From Tragulus kanchil (lineage: Eukaryota > Chordata > Mammalia > Artiodactyla > Tragulidae), in assembly GCA_022376925.1 (NCBI GenBank), contig JAIOJX010000002.1:67349001-67413000 (forward strand): DNA of 64,000 nucleotides, read 5' to 3'. Of this stretch, positions 46,629 through 56,940 are shown piece by piece; position 1 is the stretch's first letter, and each line of letters opens with the position of its first letter. The position numbers were made by a program, and so were the translations under genes. The notes beneath the pieces were generated by a model, which made no database searches, was not told where the DNA came from, and saw only the letters and a program-made list of their open reading frames with translations.

Positions 46629-47573
46629 CAGAAATGGATGTATTCAGTGCTACATATTTCAATCACCTGAAATAGTTAGAAGGGCAGTGCACAGGGCAGT
46701 GTAACGGGGTGGTCTTCTTACTGACATTGCTGCAGCAATTGGTATCTATTGTGAAAATATGTATCTTGACCCCTATTTCACACGATACAAAAGAATCAAT
46801 TCCAGTGATTGAAGATGTAAAAGAGAAAACAAAGCTTACATAAGTTGGGCATAAAATGAAGATCATCTTCATGAGTTAGGCATAAAATGAAGACTTCTTT
46901 GGCAGAAAACAAAAAGCACAAATCTTTATTTTTAAAAATTAAAATGGAAATTTCATGAGAATTTATGTTCATCAAGACTATGATAATAGTGTCTAAAAGC
47001 AACTCATTGGCAGAAAAAATATTTATATTTATCTGGCAAAGAGCTTATACCTATTATATATTTTTAAAAAACCCTACAAATCAACAATAATTTGCAAATT
47101 ATACAGCCCAATAGAAATCTGTATAAAAAACTTGAATCCTTCTCAAAAGAGAATATCTAAGTGCTTAATAAACATAAAAAGATGTTGAACTTTGTGAGTC
47201 ACAAAGGAAATGAAAATTAAAACACCCACAATGGAAAATGATATAATTGTAATATAATTGCATGGCACAAAACTAGTATCCAAATATATAAAGTGTTTCT
47301 GAAAATCAATCAATAAGACAGACTACCCCATAGAAAAATGGGCAAAAGACTTGAACAGCCCTCTCACAAAGAATGAAATCCAAAGAACCAATAAATATAC
47401 AGAGGTGTTCAACTACCTCCATTATCAGAGAAAAGCAAGTTAAAAATCACAATGAAATATTATGACATAATGGCCAGGTCACATAACAAGTGTAGGTAAG
47501 AAATTAGAACAATGTCTATTTTTGTAAATTTCCAGTAGTCATTTAAATTAGTGCAACCACTTCTGAAAATATT

Positions 47574-47755
47574 TGTTGTTGTTGTTTAGTTGCTCAATCA
47601 TATCTGGCTCTTTTCAACCTCCATGGACTGAAGCGTGTCCATAGCATTTCCCAGGCAGGAACATTGGAGTGGGTTGTCATTTCTTTCTCCAGGGGATCTT
47701 CCTGCCCCAGGGATTGAACCCATGCCTGCAGAATTATCTATTAAAAGTGAAAATG
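47574..47755 (-). mobile_element. BovA SINE, antisense (copy 1)
   Basis: The reverse complement of BovA: TTTAGTTGCTCAATCATATC, CCTCCATGGACTGAAGC, CAGGAACATTGGAGTGGG, AGGGGATCTTCCTG and GGGATTGAACCCATGCC. It sits inside the older L1; TGAAAAT on both sides may be a short target-site duplication. Further copies at 48711-48892 and 49828-50009 come from duplications N and O. Confidence 0.88.
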
Positions 47756-48710
47756 ATGTTAGCTCCAGAAATGGATGTATTCAGTGCTACATATTTCAAT
47801 CACCTGAAATAGTTAGAAGGGCAGTGCACAGGGCAGTGTAACGGGGTGGTCTTCTTACTGACATTGCTGCAGCAATTGGTATCTATTGTGAAAATATGTA
47901 TCTTGACCCCTATTTCACACGATACAAAAGAATCAATTCCAGTGATTGAAGATGTAAAAGAGAAAACAAAGCTTACATAAGTTGGGCATAAAATGAAGAT
48001 CATCTTCATGAGTTAGGCATAAAATGAAGACTTCTTTGGCAGAAAACAAAAAGCACAAATCTTTATTTTTAAAAATTAAAATGGAAATTTCATGAGAATT
48101 TATGTTCATCAAGACTATGATAATAGTGTCTAAAAGCAACTCATTGGCAGAAAAAATATTTATATTTATCTGGCAAAGAGCTTATACCTATTATATATTT
48201 TTAAAAAACCCTACAAATCAACAATAATTTGCAAATTATACAGCCCAATAGAAATCTGTATAAAAAACTTGAATCCTTCTCAAAAGAGAATATCTAAGTG
48301 CTTAATAAACATAAAAAGATGTTGAACTTTGTGAGTCACAAAGGAAATGAAAATTAAAACACCCACAATGGAAAATGATATAATTGTAATATAATTGCAT
48401 GGCACAAAACTAGTATCCAAATATATAAAGTGTTTCTGAAAATCAATCAATAAGACAGACTACCCCATAGAAAAATGGGCAAAAGACTTGAACAGCCCTC
48501 TCACAAAGAATGAAATCCAAAGAACCAATAAATATACAGAGGTGTTCAACTACCTCCATTATCAGAGAAAAGCAAGTTAAAAATCACAATGAAATATTAT
48601 GACATAATGGCCAGGTCACATAACAAGTGTAGGTAAGAAATTAGAACAATGTCTATTTTTGTAAATTTCCAGTAGTCATTTAAATTAGTGCAACCACTTC
48701 TGAAAATATT

Positions 48711-48892
48711 TGTTGTTGTTGTTTAGTTGCTCAATCATATCTGGCTCTTTTCAACCTCCATGGACTGAAGCGTGTCCATAGCATTTCCCAGGCAGGAACA
48801 TTGGAGTGGGTTGTCATTTCTTTCTCCAGGGGATCTTCCTGACCCAGGGATTGAACCCATGCCTCCAGAATTATCTATTAAAAGTGAAAATG
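48711..48892 (-). mobile_element. BovA SINE, antisense (copy 2)
   Basis: Copy of 47574-47755 through duplication N at offset 1137, with GACCCAGG where copy 1 has GCCCCAGG. Confidence 0.88.
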
Positions 48893-49172
48893 ATGTTAGG
48901 CATGTACCATTAACCTATCCACATGTACAAAGAATTCATATGAATTCTCATATCAGCATTGTTTAGGATGGCTAGCAACTGGCAATGAACCAAAAGTCTT
49001 CTTACAGTAGAATGAATAAATGATTTTTGGTATGTTTATGCAGTTGGGTACCATAAAGCACTGAAAATGTACTATGCTATTAATACATGCAACATGTAAA
49101 AACCTTACAGAGAAGCATGAAATAATAGACCAGCATGATTTTATTCAAAACCAAAAAAGAAAGTAAGCTAAC

Positions 49173-49177
<5 letters not shown>

Positions 49178-49212
<35 letters not shown>
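49178..49212. repeat. (TA)n microsatellite
   Basis: 35 bases of uninterrupted TA. The duplicate at 50295-50329 has the same length. Confidence 0.95.
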
Positions 49213-49214
<2 letters not shown>

Positions 49215-49827
49215 TAGAACTATTAAGAAATATAAATAAATATAAATAAATTGTTACAGAACTATCATCAACAAGTCAGGATGTTAGAGGAACTTAAGAT
49301 CAGAAGAAATTGTGTCTTCTGGGAGCTGGAGACAAGGTTCTCTTTCTTAATCTAGAGTTGTTGATGAATAATGTTCATTCTGTAGTTATTTATTAAGATT
49401 TTCACCTTTTCTTTTTTGTGTTATGCTATATTCCACAATTTTTAAAAATTGAAAAAAGAGAAATAGAGAAAGTGTATCAATTTTGTTAATATGAGTCATG
49501 GCAAAGACATAGCTCAGTAGGCAGTCTGATTCTTTAAGAGGACTAAATTTCTAAAAGCCCAATCGAGAGTATGTAGTATTCTTTTCTTTTCTTTTTTTTT
49601 TGACTCTTTTGGAATGGCTATAATGAAAAGGTGAAAAGTAGCTTTTTAAATGGTTCTAAAAGCCCAACTACCTCCATTATCAGAGAAAGCAAGTTAAAAA
49701 TCACAATGAAATATTATGACATAATGGCCAGGTCACATAACAAGTGTAGGTAAGAAATTAGAACAATGTCTATTTTTGTAAATTTCCAGTAGTCATTTAA
49801 ATTAGTGCAACCACTTCTGAAAATATT

Positions 49828-50009
49828 TGTTGTTGTTGTTTAGTTGCTCAATCATATCTGGCTCTTTTCAACCTCCATGGACTGAAGCGTGTCCATAGCA
49901 TTTCCCAGGCAGGAACATTGGAGTGGGTTGTCATTTCTTTCTCCAGGGGATCTTCCTGACCCAGGGATTGAACCCATGCCTCCAGAATTATCTATTAAAA
50001 GTGAAAATG
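49828..50009 (-). mobile_element. BovA SINE, antisense (copy 3)
   Basis: Third copy of the same insertion through duplication O; identical to copy 2 as far as I can see. Confidence 0.88.
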
Positions 50010-50289
50010 ATGTTAGGCATGTACCATTAACCTATCCACATGTACAAAGAATTCATATGAATTCTCATATCAGCATTGTTTAGGATGGCTAGCAACTGGC
50101 AATGAACCAAAAGTCTTCTTACAGTAGAATGAATAAATGATTTTTGGTATGTTTATGCAGTTGGGTACCATAAAGCACTGAAAATGTACTATGCTATTAA
50201 TACATGCAACATGTAAAAACCTTACAGAGAAGCATGAAATAATAGACCAGCATGATTTTATTCAAAACCAAAAAAGAAAGTAAGCTAAC

Positions 50290-50331
<42 letters not shown>

Positions 50332-50726
50332 TAGAACTATTAAGAAATATAAATAAATATAAATAAATTGTTACAGAACTATCATCAACAAGTCAGGATG
50401 TTAGAGGAACTTAAGATCAGAAGAAATTGTGTCTTCTGGGAGCTGGAGACAAGGTTCTCTTTCTTAATCTAGAGTTGTTGATGAATAATGTTCATTCTGT
50501 AGTTATTTATTAAGATTTTCACCTTTTCTTTTTTGTGTTATGCTATATTCCACAATTTTTAAAAATTGAAAAAAGAGAAATAGAGAAAGTGTATCAATTT
50601 TGTTAATATGAGTCATGGCAAAGACATAGCTCAGTAGGCAGTCTGATTCTTTAAGAGGACTAAATTTCTAAAAGCCCAATCGAGAGTATGTAGTATTCTT
50701 TTCTTTTCTTTTTTTTTTGACTCTTT

Positions 50727-51840
50727 TGGAATGGCTATAATGAAAAAGCTGAAAAGTAGCAAGTGTTTAAAAGGATATGGAGTAACTGGAGTACTCACTA
50801 TGTAAATTGTAAATGTAAATTGATACAACCACTTTGGAAAACTCTTATACTAAACCCTAAAGTCATGCCTATGATTCAACAATTACACTCATAAGCATTA
50901 ATGAAATTGAAAGATGCTTCCTCCTTGAAGAAAGCTATGACAAAACTAGACAGCATATTAAAAAGTAGAGACATCACTTTGCTGACAAAAGTTCAAATAG
51001 CCAAAGCTATGGTCTTTCCAATAGTCATGTACAGATTTAAGAGTTGGACCATGTAGAAGGTTGAGCACCAAAGAATTGATGCCTTGGAACCATGGCATTG
51101 GAGGAGACTCCTCAGAGTCCCTTAGAAAGCAAGGAGATCAAGCCAGTCAAGGAAAATCAATCCTGAATATTCATTGGAAGGACTGCTGCTGAAGCTAAAG
51201 CTGCAATACTTTGGCCACCTGATGGGAAGAGTCAACACATTGGAAAAGACCCTGATGCTGGGAAAGGTTGAGGGCAGGAGAAGTGGTTGGCAGAGGATGA
51301 GATGATTGGATGGCATCACCAACTCAATGGGTGACATGAGTTTCAGCAAACTCCGGGTGATAATGAAGGACAGGAAAGGCTGGTGTGCTGCAGTTCATGG
51401 GATCTCAAAGAATTGGATACTACTGAGGGACTGAAAAACAACTCATAAGCATAGATAGAATGCAAATATGCTTACATATCTGTCAAAAGACATGTACTAG
51501 AATATTCGTAGCAGGACTATTCTTTGTAGCCCCAAGCTGGAAACTGTGAATGAACAATAATGGAATGGATGATAATGGAATGGATAAATGAACGGTGATA
51601 TTTTAAAACAATGGAATAGTATTCAGCAATGAAAAGAATTTATAATTCCAAACAATGTTATTTATCTATGCATCTCACAACCAAAATATTGCACACAGGA
51701 AGTACATACAGATATGTCTATTTATATAGACCTTATCAGGCAAAATTAAAAAGTCAGGATACAATTATCCTCAAGTAGATAGGAATAGAAGAGGTCACAG
51801 AGGGGTACTTGTTATATTCTCTTTCTTGACTAGATGCAGG
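50727..51840 (+). mobile_element. Older L1 3' part, sense, split by BovB
   Basis: An L1 3' segment: GGAATGGCTATAATGAAAAA, GGATATGGAGTAACTGGAGT, TGATACAACCACTTTGGAAA, then after the BovB insertion GCAGGACTATTCTTTGTAGC, CCAAGCTGGAAACTGTG and GAATAGTATTCAGCAATGAA. Non-coding. It overlaps the second end of duplication O. Confidence 0.82.
50898..51440 (+). mobile_element. BovB (RTE) LINE 3' end, inserted in L1, with target-site duplication
   Basis: The BovB 3' region: GAAATTGAAAGATGCTTCC, AGCATATTAAAAAGTAGAGA, GGTCTTTCCAATAGTCATG, GAATTGATGCC, CTTTGGCCACCTGATG, TGGAAAAGACCCTGATGCTG, TGGATGGCATCACCAACTCA and GTGTGCTGCAGTTCATGGG. It is 5'-truncated, about 540 bases. ACTCATAAGCAT occurs at 50886-50897 and 51441-51452, a perfect 12-base target-site duplication inside the older L1. 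So BovB was active after that L1 inserted. Confidence 0.95.
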
Positions 51841-51982
51841 TTAAAAGGATGAGTTTATTTGTTGTTTTTTTTTTTTTTAGTAATTTTTGTAAATATATGA
51901 ATTATCCACTTTCCTGTATAGATACACTAAACTTCTCTGCAAGTTTACATATGTGAGGTTTTATAAGTGTACCTGGTATATA

Positions 51983-52207
51983 TGCGTGCATGCTCAGTCA
52001 TGTCCAACTCTTTGCAACCACATGGACTTTAGCCTGCCAAGCTCCGCTCCATGGAATTTTCTGGGCAAGAATACTGGAGTGGGCTGCCATTTCCTTCCAG
52101 GGGAAGCCTCCCAACACACAGGGATCCTCACAAGGATCAAACCCGCGTTTCCTGTGTCTCTTGCATTGGCAAGTGGATTCTTTTACCACTGAGACACCTG
52201 GAAAGCC
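51983..52207 (-). mobile_element. BovA SINE, antisense, with target-site duplication
   Basis: Reverse-complement BovA: GCTCAGTCATGTCCAACTCT, GCAACCACATGGACTTTAG, ATACTGGAGTGGGCTGCCAT and ACCACTGAGACACCTGG. TACCTGGTATATA (51970-51982) and TACCTGGTACATA (52208-52220) form a 13-base target-site duplication with one mismatch. Confidence 0.92.
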
Positions 52208-52220
52208 TACCTGGTACATA

Positions 52221-52755
52221 GAGTTCTAAAAGTCATTTGCTATTATTTCCATGTTGTAATTGATGTGCTTTCCTACAAAAGCAAAAAGCTTAAACCCTAC
52301 TCCTCATATGTTAAGACAGGAAATTTGAAAATGTTGGAAAGACAAGACAGCATCATATGGCAGCTATCTTATACACATAATCAGGAGAATTAAAAATACT
52401 TAAAAGCATAATCTTCTTAACAGACTCAAGGCATTTTAACCCTGAGCTCATGGATTACCTATGGCATACTTTCTTCAATGTGAGAAATACTTCAATTGAT
52501 TAAACTATTTAACTGCTATGAAGAGACTGTTGACATCTTACTCATCCTTGACAGGCTTGCCACAGTCAAACTTCCTTCCTGACCAGGTATTCTTTTTTTT
52601 TTTTTACCCCTGAAATTCATTTATGTTTACTTGATTTGAAAATAAGCCAAATAATGCTGGCTTCTGAAATCTTCAGTTCAGTGATTACTTGAGTACTTGG
52701 TGATATGTTAAGTTCAGTTTTACCTTACCCTACAACTGAATCCTGTATGAATAAA
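52221..52755. other. No gene recognised
   Basis: AT-rich, nothing identified. Confidence 0.5.
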
Positions 52756-52974
52756 CAATAGCATTCTATCTGGAGAACACAAGGTACTGCACTACATTTT
52801 CAGAGATTACTAGCTCTTTGGTCTGCATGCTTGGTATTTAGTCAATAGGGAGTCCTCTTAAATAGGAATAGAAAACAATATCAATATCATATCAAAGAAT
52901 ATGATGAAGACATGGAATATCTATTTCCATTGCTCCTTAACATTGTTCTGATAGGGACAGAATAGAATAGTTAG

Positions 52975-53450
52975 GTAGTTGTAAAGTCCTAGTAGGGGAT
53001 TGTAGGTAGAAGGGTAAAACTTGGGAAAAGTTGGGAGGCCAATAAGTTAATGATAACTCAAGAAAGCTGCTCCTTATTTAATAAAGCAGAAAGAGCTGGA
53101 GAAGAAGGAACTAATGATGTATTCTTTAACGTCTGCATTTACCTCTAATTAAAGAAAACAGTCTTCTACACTCCTGTGTATATATTGCTGCCCACCCAAT
53201 TGGAAGCAGAGCAGAGCTTTCCTGCCTGCCCACTTGCACCTCTTACAAGTGCCCTATCCTAATAAATTCTCTTCTTGCCTATCACTCTACCTCTCACTGA
53301 ATTCCTTCTGCATTGAGGCACAAAGAACCTGAGCCTCAGTGGGTCCACATGTTGGGGGAGTGCTGGATTAAGTCCTGGCCACGTGGGTTCAAGTCCCAAG
53401 CAGGGTTTAATAAGGTCTGGGCCCTGGGTTTATGTCTCAATTCAAGGTAG
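52975..53450 (+). mobile_element. Endogenous retrovirus-type LTR (solo), copy 1
   Basis: A non-coding LTR-like segment. It has an R/U5-like arrangement: CCTATCCTAATAAATTCTCT with an AATAAA polyadenylation signal at about 53260, followed by CTTCTTGCCTATCACTCTAC, GAATTCCTTCTGCATTGAGG and CACAAAGAACCTGAGCC. A weak TATA-like GTGTATATATTG lies at about 53177. No gag, pol or env sequence is seen on either side. Ends are approximate. It resembles ruminant endogenous retrovirus LTRs; I cannot name the subfamily. Confidence 0.55.
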
Positions 53451-54141
53451 AACACTTTCAGCTCTATACTCACAGAACAGAGAGTTAGCTAAGTTGAGAA
53501 GAGGTCTAATTTAAACATCTTTATTAAAACAGGCAGAGATTAGCACTAGTTTAAAACCATATTCCCTGCAAAAGCATGACTTTCTATTTGTTTAGTAACT
53601 GTTCTCAAACACTGATAGTTGTGCAGATAACCTTGTCTACTTTGAGTTTAGCTTTCTGTAATAGTACAGAACAATCTTTTAAACAATTTTCCAAACTAAA
53701 GATGATGCATTATTATGGACTCAGAGACTACAATTATTAAACAAAAATCAATTCTAAAGTGGATGAAGTGAAAATCTCTGGTCAATCAGATAGACATCAT
53801 ATTTTCCCTCTCATGGTTTCGAAAGTGTGTTTGGTAAGCCATGTATCCTGTGCTCTTGGAGAAATCAGAAGTTTGATTTACTTTGATGGTGAGTGTGTGG
53901 AGGGTCCGTTTTCTGAGAAATTCAATAGCATTCTATCTGGAGAACACAAGGTACTGCACTACATTTTCAGAGATTACTAGCTCTTTGGTCTGCATGCTTG
54001 GTATTTAGTCAATAGGGAGTCCTCTTAAATAGGAATAGAAAACAATATCAATATCATATCAAAGAATATGATGAAGACATGGAATATCTATTTCCATTGC
54101 TCCTTAACATTGTTCTGATAGGGACAGAATAGAATAGTTAG

Positions 54142-54617
54142 GTAGTTGTAAAGTCCTAGTAGGGGATTGTAGGTAGAAGGGTAAAACTTGGGAAAAGTTG
54201 GGAGGCCAATAAGTTAATGATAACTCAAGAAAGCTGCTCCTTATTTAATAAAGCAGAAAGAGCTGGAGAAGAAGGAACTAATGATGTATTCTTTAACGTC
54301 TGCATTTACCTCTAATTAAAGAAAACAGTCTTCTACACTCCTGTGTATATATTGCTGCCCACCCAATTGGAAGCAGAGCAGAGCTTTCCTGCCTGCCCAC
54401 TTGCACCTCTTACAAGTGCCCTATCCTAATAAATTCTCTTCTTGCCTATCACTCTACCTCTCACTGAATTCCTTCTGCATTGAGGCACAAAGAACCTGAG
54501 CCTCAGTGGGTCCACATGTTGGGGGAGTGCTGGATTAAGTCCTGGCCACGTGGGTTCAAGTCCCAAGCAGGGTTTAATAAGGTCTGGGCCCTGGGTTTAT
54601 GTCTCAATTCAAGGTAG
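54142..54617 (+). mobile_element. Endogenous retrovirus-type LTR (solo), copy 2
   Basis: Copy of 52975-53450 through duplication P at offset 1167. Non-coding. Confidence 0.55.
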
Positions 54618-55519
54618 AACACTTTCAGCTCTATACTCACAGAACAGAGAGTTAGCTAAGTTGAGAAGAGGTCTAATTTAAACATCTTTATTAAAACAGG
54701 CAGAGATTAGCACTAGTTTAAAACCATATTCCCTGCAAAAGCATGACTTTCTATTTGTTTAGTAACTGTTCTCAAACACTGATAGTTGTGCAGATAACCT
54801 TGTCTACTTTGAGTTTAGCTTTCTGTAATAGTACAGAACAATCTTTTAAACAATTTTCCAAACTAAAGATGATGCATTATTATGGACTCAGAGACTACAA
54901 TTATTAAACAAAAATCAATTCTAAAGTGGATGAAGTGAAAATCTCTGGTCAATCAGATAGACATCATATTTTCCCTCTCATGGTTTCGAAAGTGTGTTTG
55001 GTAAGCCATGTATCCTGTGCTCTTGGAGAAATCAGAAGTTTGATTTACTTTGATGGTGAGTGTGTGGAGGGTCCGTTTTCTGAGAAATAATAAGTTTGAT
55101 TTGCTTTGATAGTGTGTGTGTGTGGAGGGTCTGTTTTGCACTGCTCTTGCTACAGCAATGTCTTTTAGTCCATCTGTAGTAAGACAGCAGCTGGAAAACT
55201 TAAAACAGGTAAGAGGAAGAACCAAGTTAATGAGAGAAATTCCTTTGAGTGTGCTGGAGTATTCTAGCTATTGGAACTAAAAGTTGGTATAGCCATTAAA
55301 AAGGAAACTAGGCCTTATGAAAGGGCATGATTGTGGGGACAATAAGTTGATTGAACTGCCAGATTATGTGATGTCTCCTATTTGTTGATTTGTACTGGTC
55401 ACAGAATTCACCGTGTCTGAATTTTCTTAATTTCTGGAACCCTTGGGTCTCTGGCTCTGTCTTCTCCATTTTATTACTGAGTGGTATACTACTGGCTAGC
55501 CCTATTCATCACTTTCTCT

Positions 55520-55740
55520 GTGCATGGCACTCTATTAAACACTAATAAGCAATTAAGCACTATTAAGCAATTTTCGTAAACAATCTCATTTGATCCTCAG
55601 ATTCTCACAACTAACCTAAATGAGTTACATAATTTCCAATCTTTTCTTGATTGAAGGAACTGAAGCCTAGAGATGATAAGTAAATTTTCCAAAGGTCACA
55701 CAGCCAGTATGTGTTGGAGCCAGATCAGCAACCAGGAGAC
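55520..55740 (-). mobile_element. MIR SINE, antisense (copy 1)
   Basis: Reverse-complement MIR: CAATCTCATTTGATCCTCAG, GGAACTGAAGCCTAGAGATG, CCAAAGGTCACACAGCCAGT and GGAGCCAGATCAG. Best preserved MIR in the window. Copy 2 is at about 56720-56940. Confidence 0.75.
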
Positions 55741-56719
55741 TTTGCTACTAAGGTCATTAAATGCTACTGCCTAGGCAACAGCCTTCAGCTTTCTGTCCTT
55801 GAACATCTATCAGTTTTCTCCACCAGGAGTAGAAACTGTTGCCATATGTGTTTCCACCTCCCATAAAGGATCTAGTAAACTGATCCCATGGCTGACAATA
55901 GATTTAAAACCTATTTACCAGTGGGAATATCAGACTATTCTGTGGGAACTGAGAGGAAGAGAGTTAAACTACCCTTTTGATATTTTGTGGCAGATAACCT
56001 TGTCTACTTTGAGTTTAGCTTTCTGTAATAGTACAGAACAATCTTTTAAACAATTTTCCAAACTAAAGATGATGCATTATTATGGACTCAGAGACTACAA
56101 TTATTAAACAAAAATCAATTCTAAAGTGGATGAAGTGAAAATCTCTGGTCAATCAGATAGACATCATATTTTCCCTCTCATGGTTTCGAAAGTGTGTTTG
56201 GTAAGCCATGTATCCTGTGCTCTTGGAGAAATCAGAAGTTTGATTTACTTTGATGGTGAGTGTGTGGAGGGTCCGTTTTCTGAGAAATAATAAGTTTGAT
56301 TTGCTTTGATAGTGTGTGTGTGTGGAGGGTCTGTTTTGCACTGCTCTTGCTACAGCAATGTCTTTTAGTCCATCTGTAGTAAGACAGCAGCTGGAAAACT
56401 TAAAACAGGTAAGAGGAAGAACCAAGTTAATGAGAGAAATTCCTTTGAGTGTGCTGGAGTATTCTAGCTATTGGAACTAAAAGTTGGTATAGCCATTAAA
56501 AAGGAAACTAGGCCTTATGAAAGGGCATGATTGTGGGGACAATAAGTTGATTGAACTGCCAGATTATGTGATGTCTCCTATTTGTTGATTTGTACTGGTC
56601 ACAGAATTCACCGTGTCTGAATTTTCTTAATTTCTGGAACCCTTGGGTCTCTGGCTCTGTCTTCTCCATTTTATTACTGAGTGGTATACTACTGGCTAGC
56701 CCTATTCATCACTTTCTCT

Positions 56720-56940
56720 GTGCATGGCACTCTATTAAACACTAATAAGCAATTAAGCACTATTAAGCAATTTTCGTAAACAATCTCATTTGATCCTCAG
56801 ATTCTCACAACTAACCTAAATGAGTTACATAATTTCCAATCTTTTCTTGATTGAAGGAACTGAAGCCTAGAGATGATAAGTAAATTTTCCAAAGGTCACA
56901 CAGCCAGTATGTGTTGGAGCCAGATCAGCAACCAGGAGAC
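56720..56940 (-). mobile_element. MIR SINE, antisense (copy 2)
   Basis: Copy of 55520-55740 through duplication Q. Confidence 0.75.

Larger units (their letters stand above)
46629..48899. repeat. Direct tandem duplication N (unit 1137 bp)
   Basis: Copy 1 is 46629-47765 and copy 2 is 47766 to about 48899, at offset 1137. The last 60 bases of copy 1 differ at two positions (47705 and 47729). The unit carries older L1 sequence and an antisense BovA. Confidence 0.96.
46890..49250 (+). mobile_element. Older L1 3' part, sense, interrupted and duplicated
   Basis: L1-like 3' sequence on the + strand: GAAAAATGGGCAAAAGACTT at about 47335, GAACAGCCCTCTCACAAAG, AAAATCACAATGAAATATTA, and after the BovA insertion TAGGATGGCTAGCAACTGGC and the 3' end near 49170. 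Strongly diverged. Duplications N and O repeat parts of it. Confidence 0.75.
48547..50760. repeat. Direct tandem duplication O (unit about 1117 bp)
   Basis: Copy 1 is 48547 to about 49642, with 49643-49664 as filler, and copy 2 is 49665-50760. It starts about 350 bp before copy 2 of duplication N ends. One A is lost near the start of copy 2. The (TA)n microsatellites at 49178-49212 and 50295-50329 are both 35 bases. Confidence 0.96.
52756..55087. repeat. Direct tandem duplication P (unit 1167 bp)
   Basis: Copy 1 is 52756-53922 and copy 2 is 53923 to about 55087, at constant offset 1167 with no indel noticed over most of the unit. The unit carries a retroviral-type LTR. Confidence 0.96.

Noticed and set aside
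55799..56107. 102-codon open frame
   Set aside because: It spans the join of duplication Q (55990) and is broken in the second copy. Its first half overlaps MIR-adjacent sequence with no domain.
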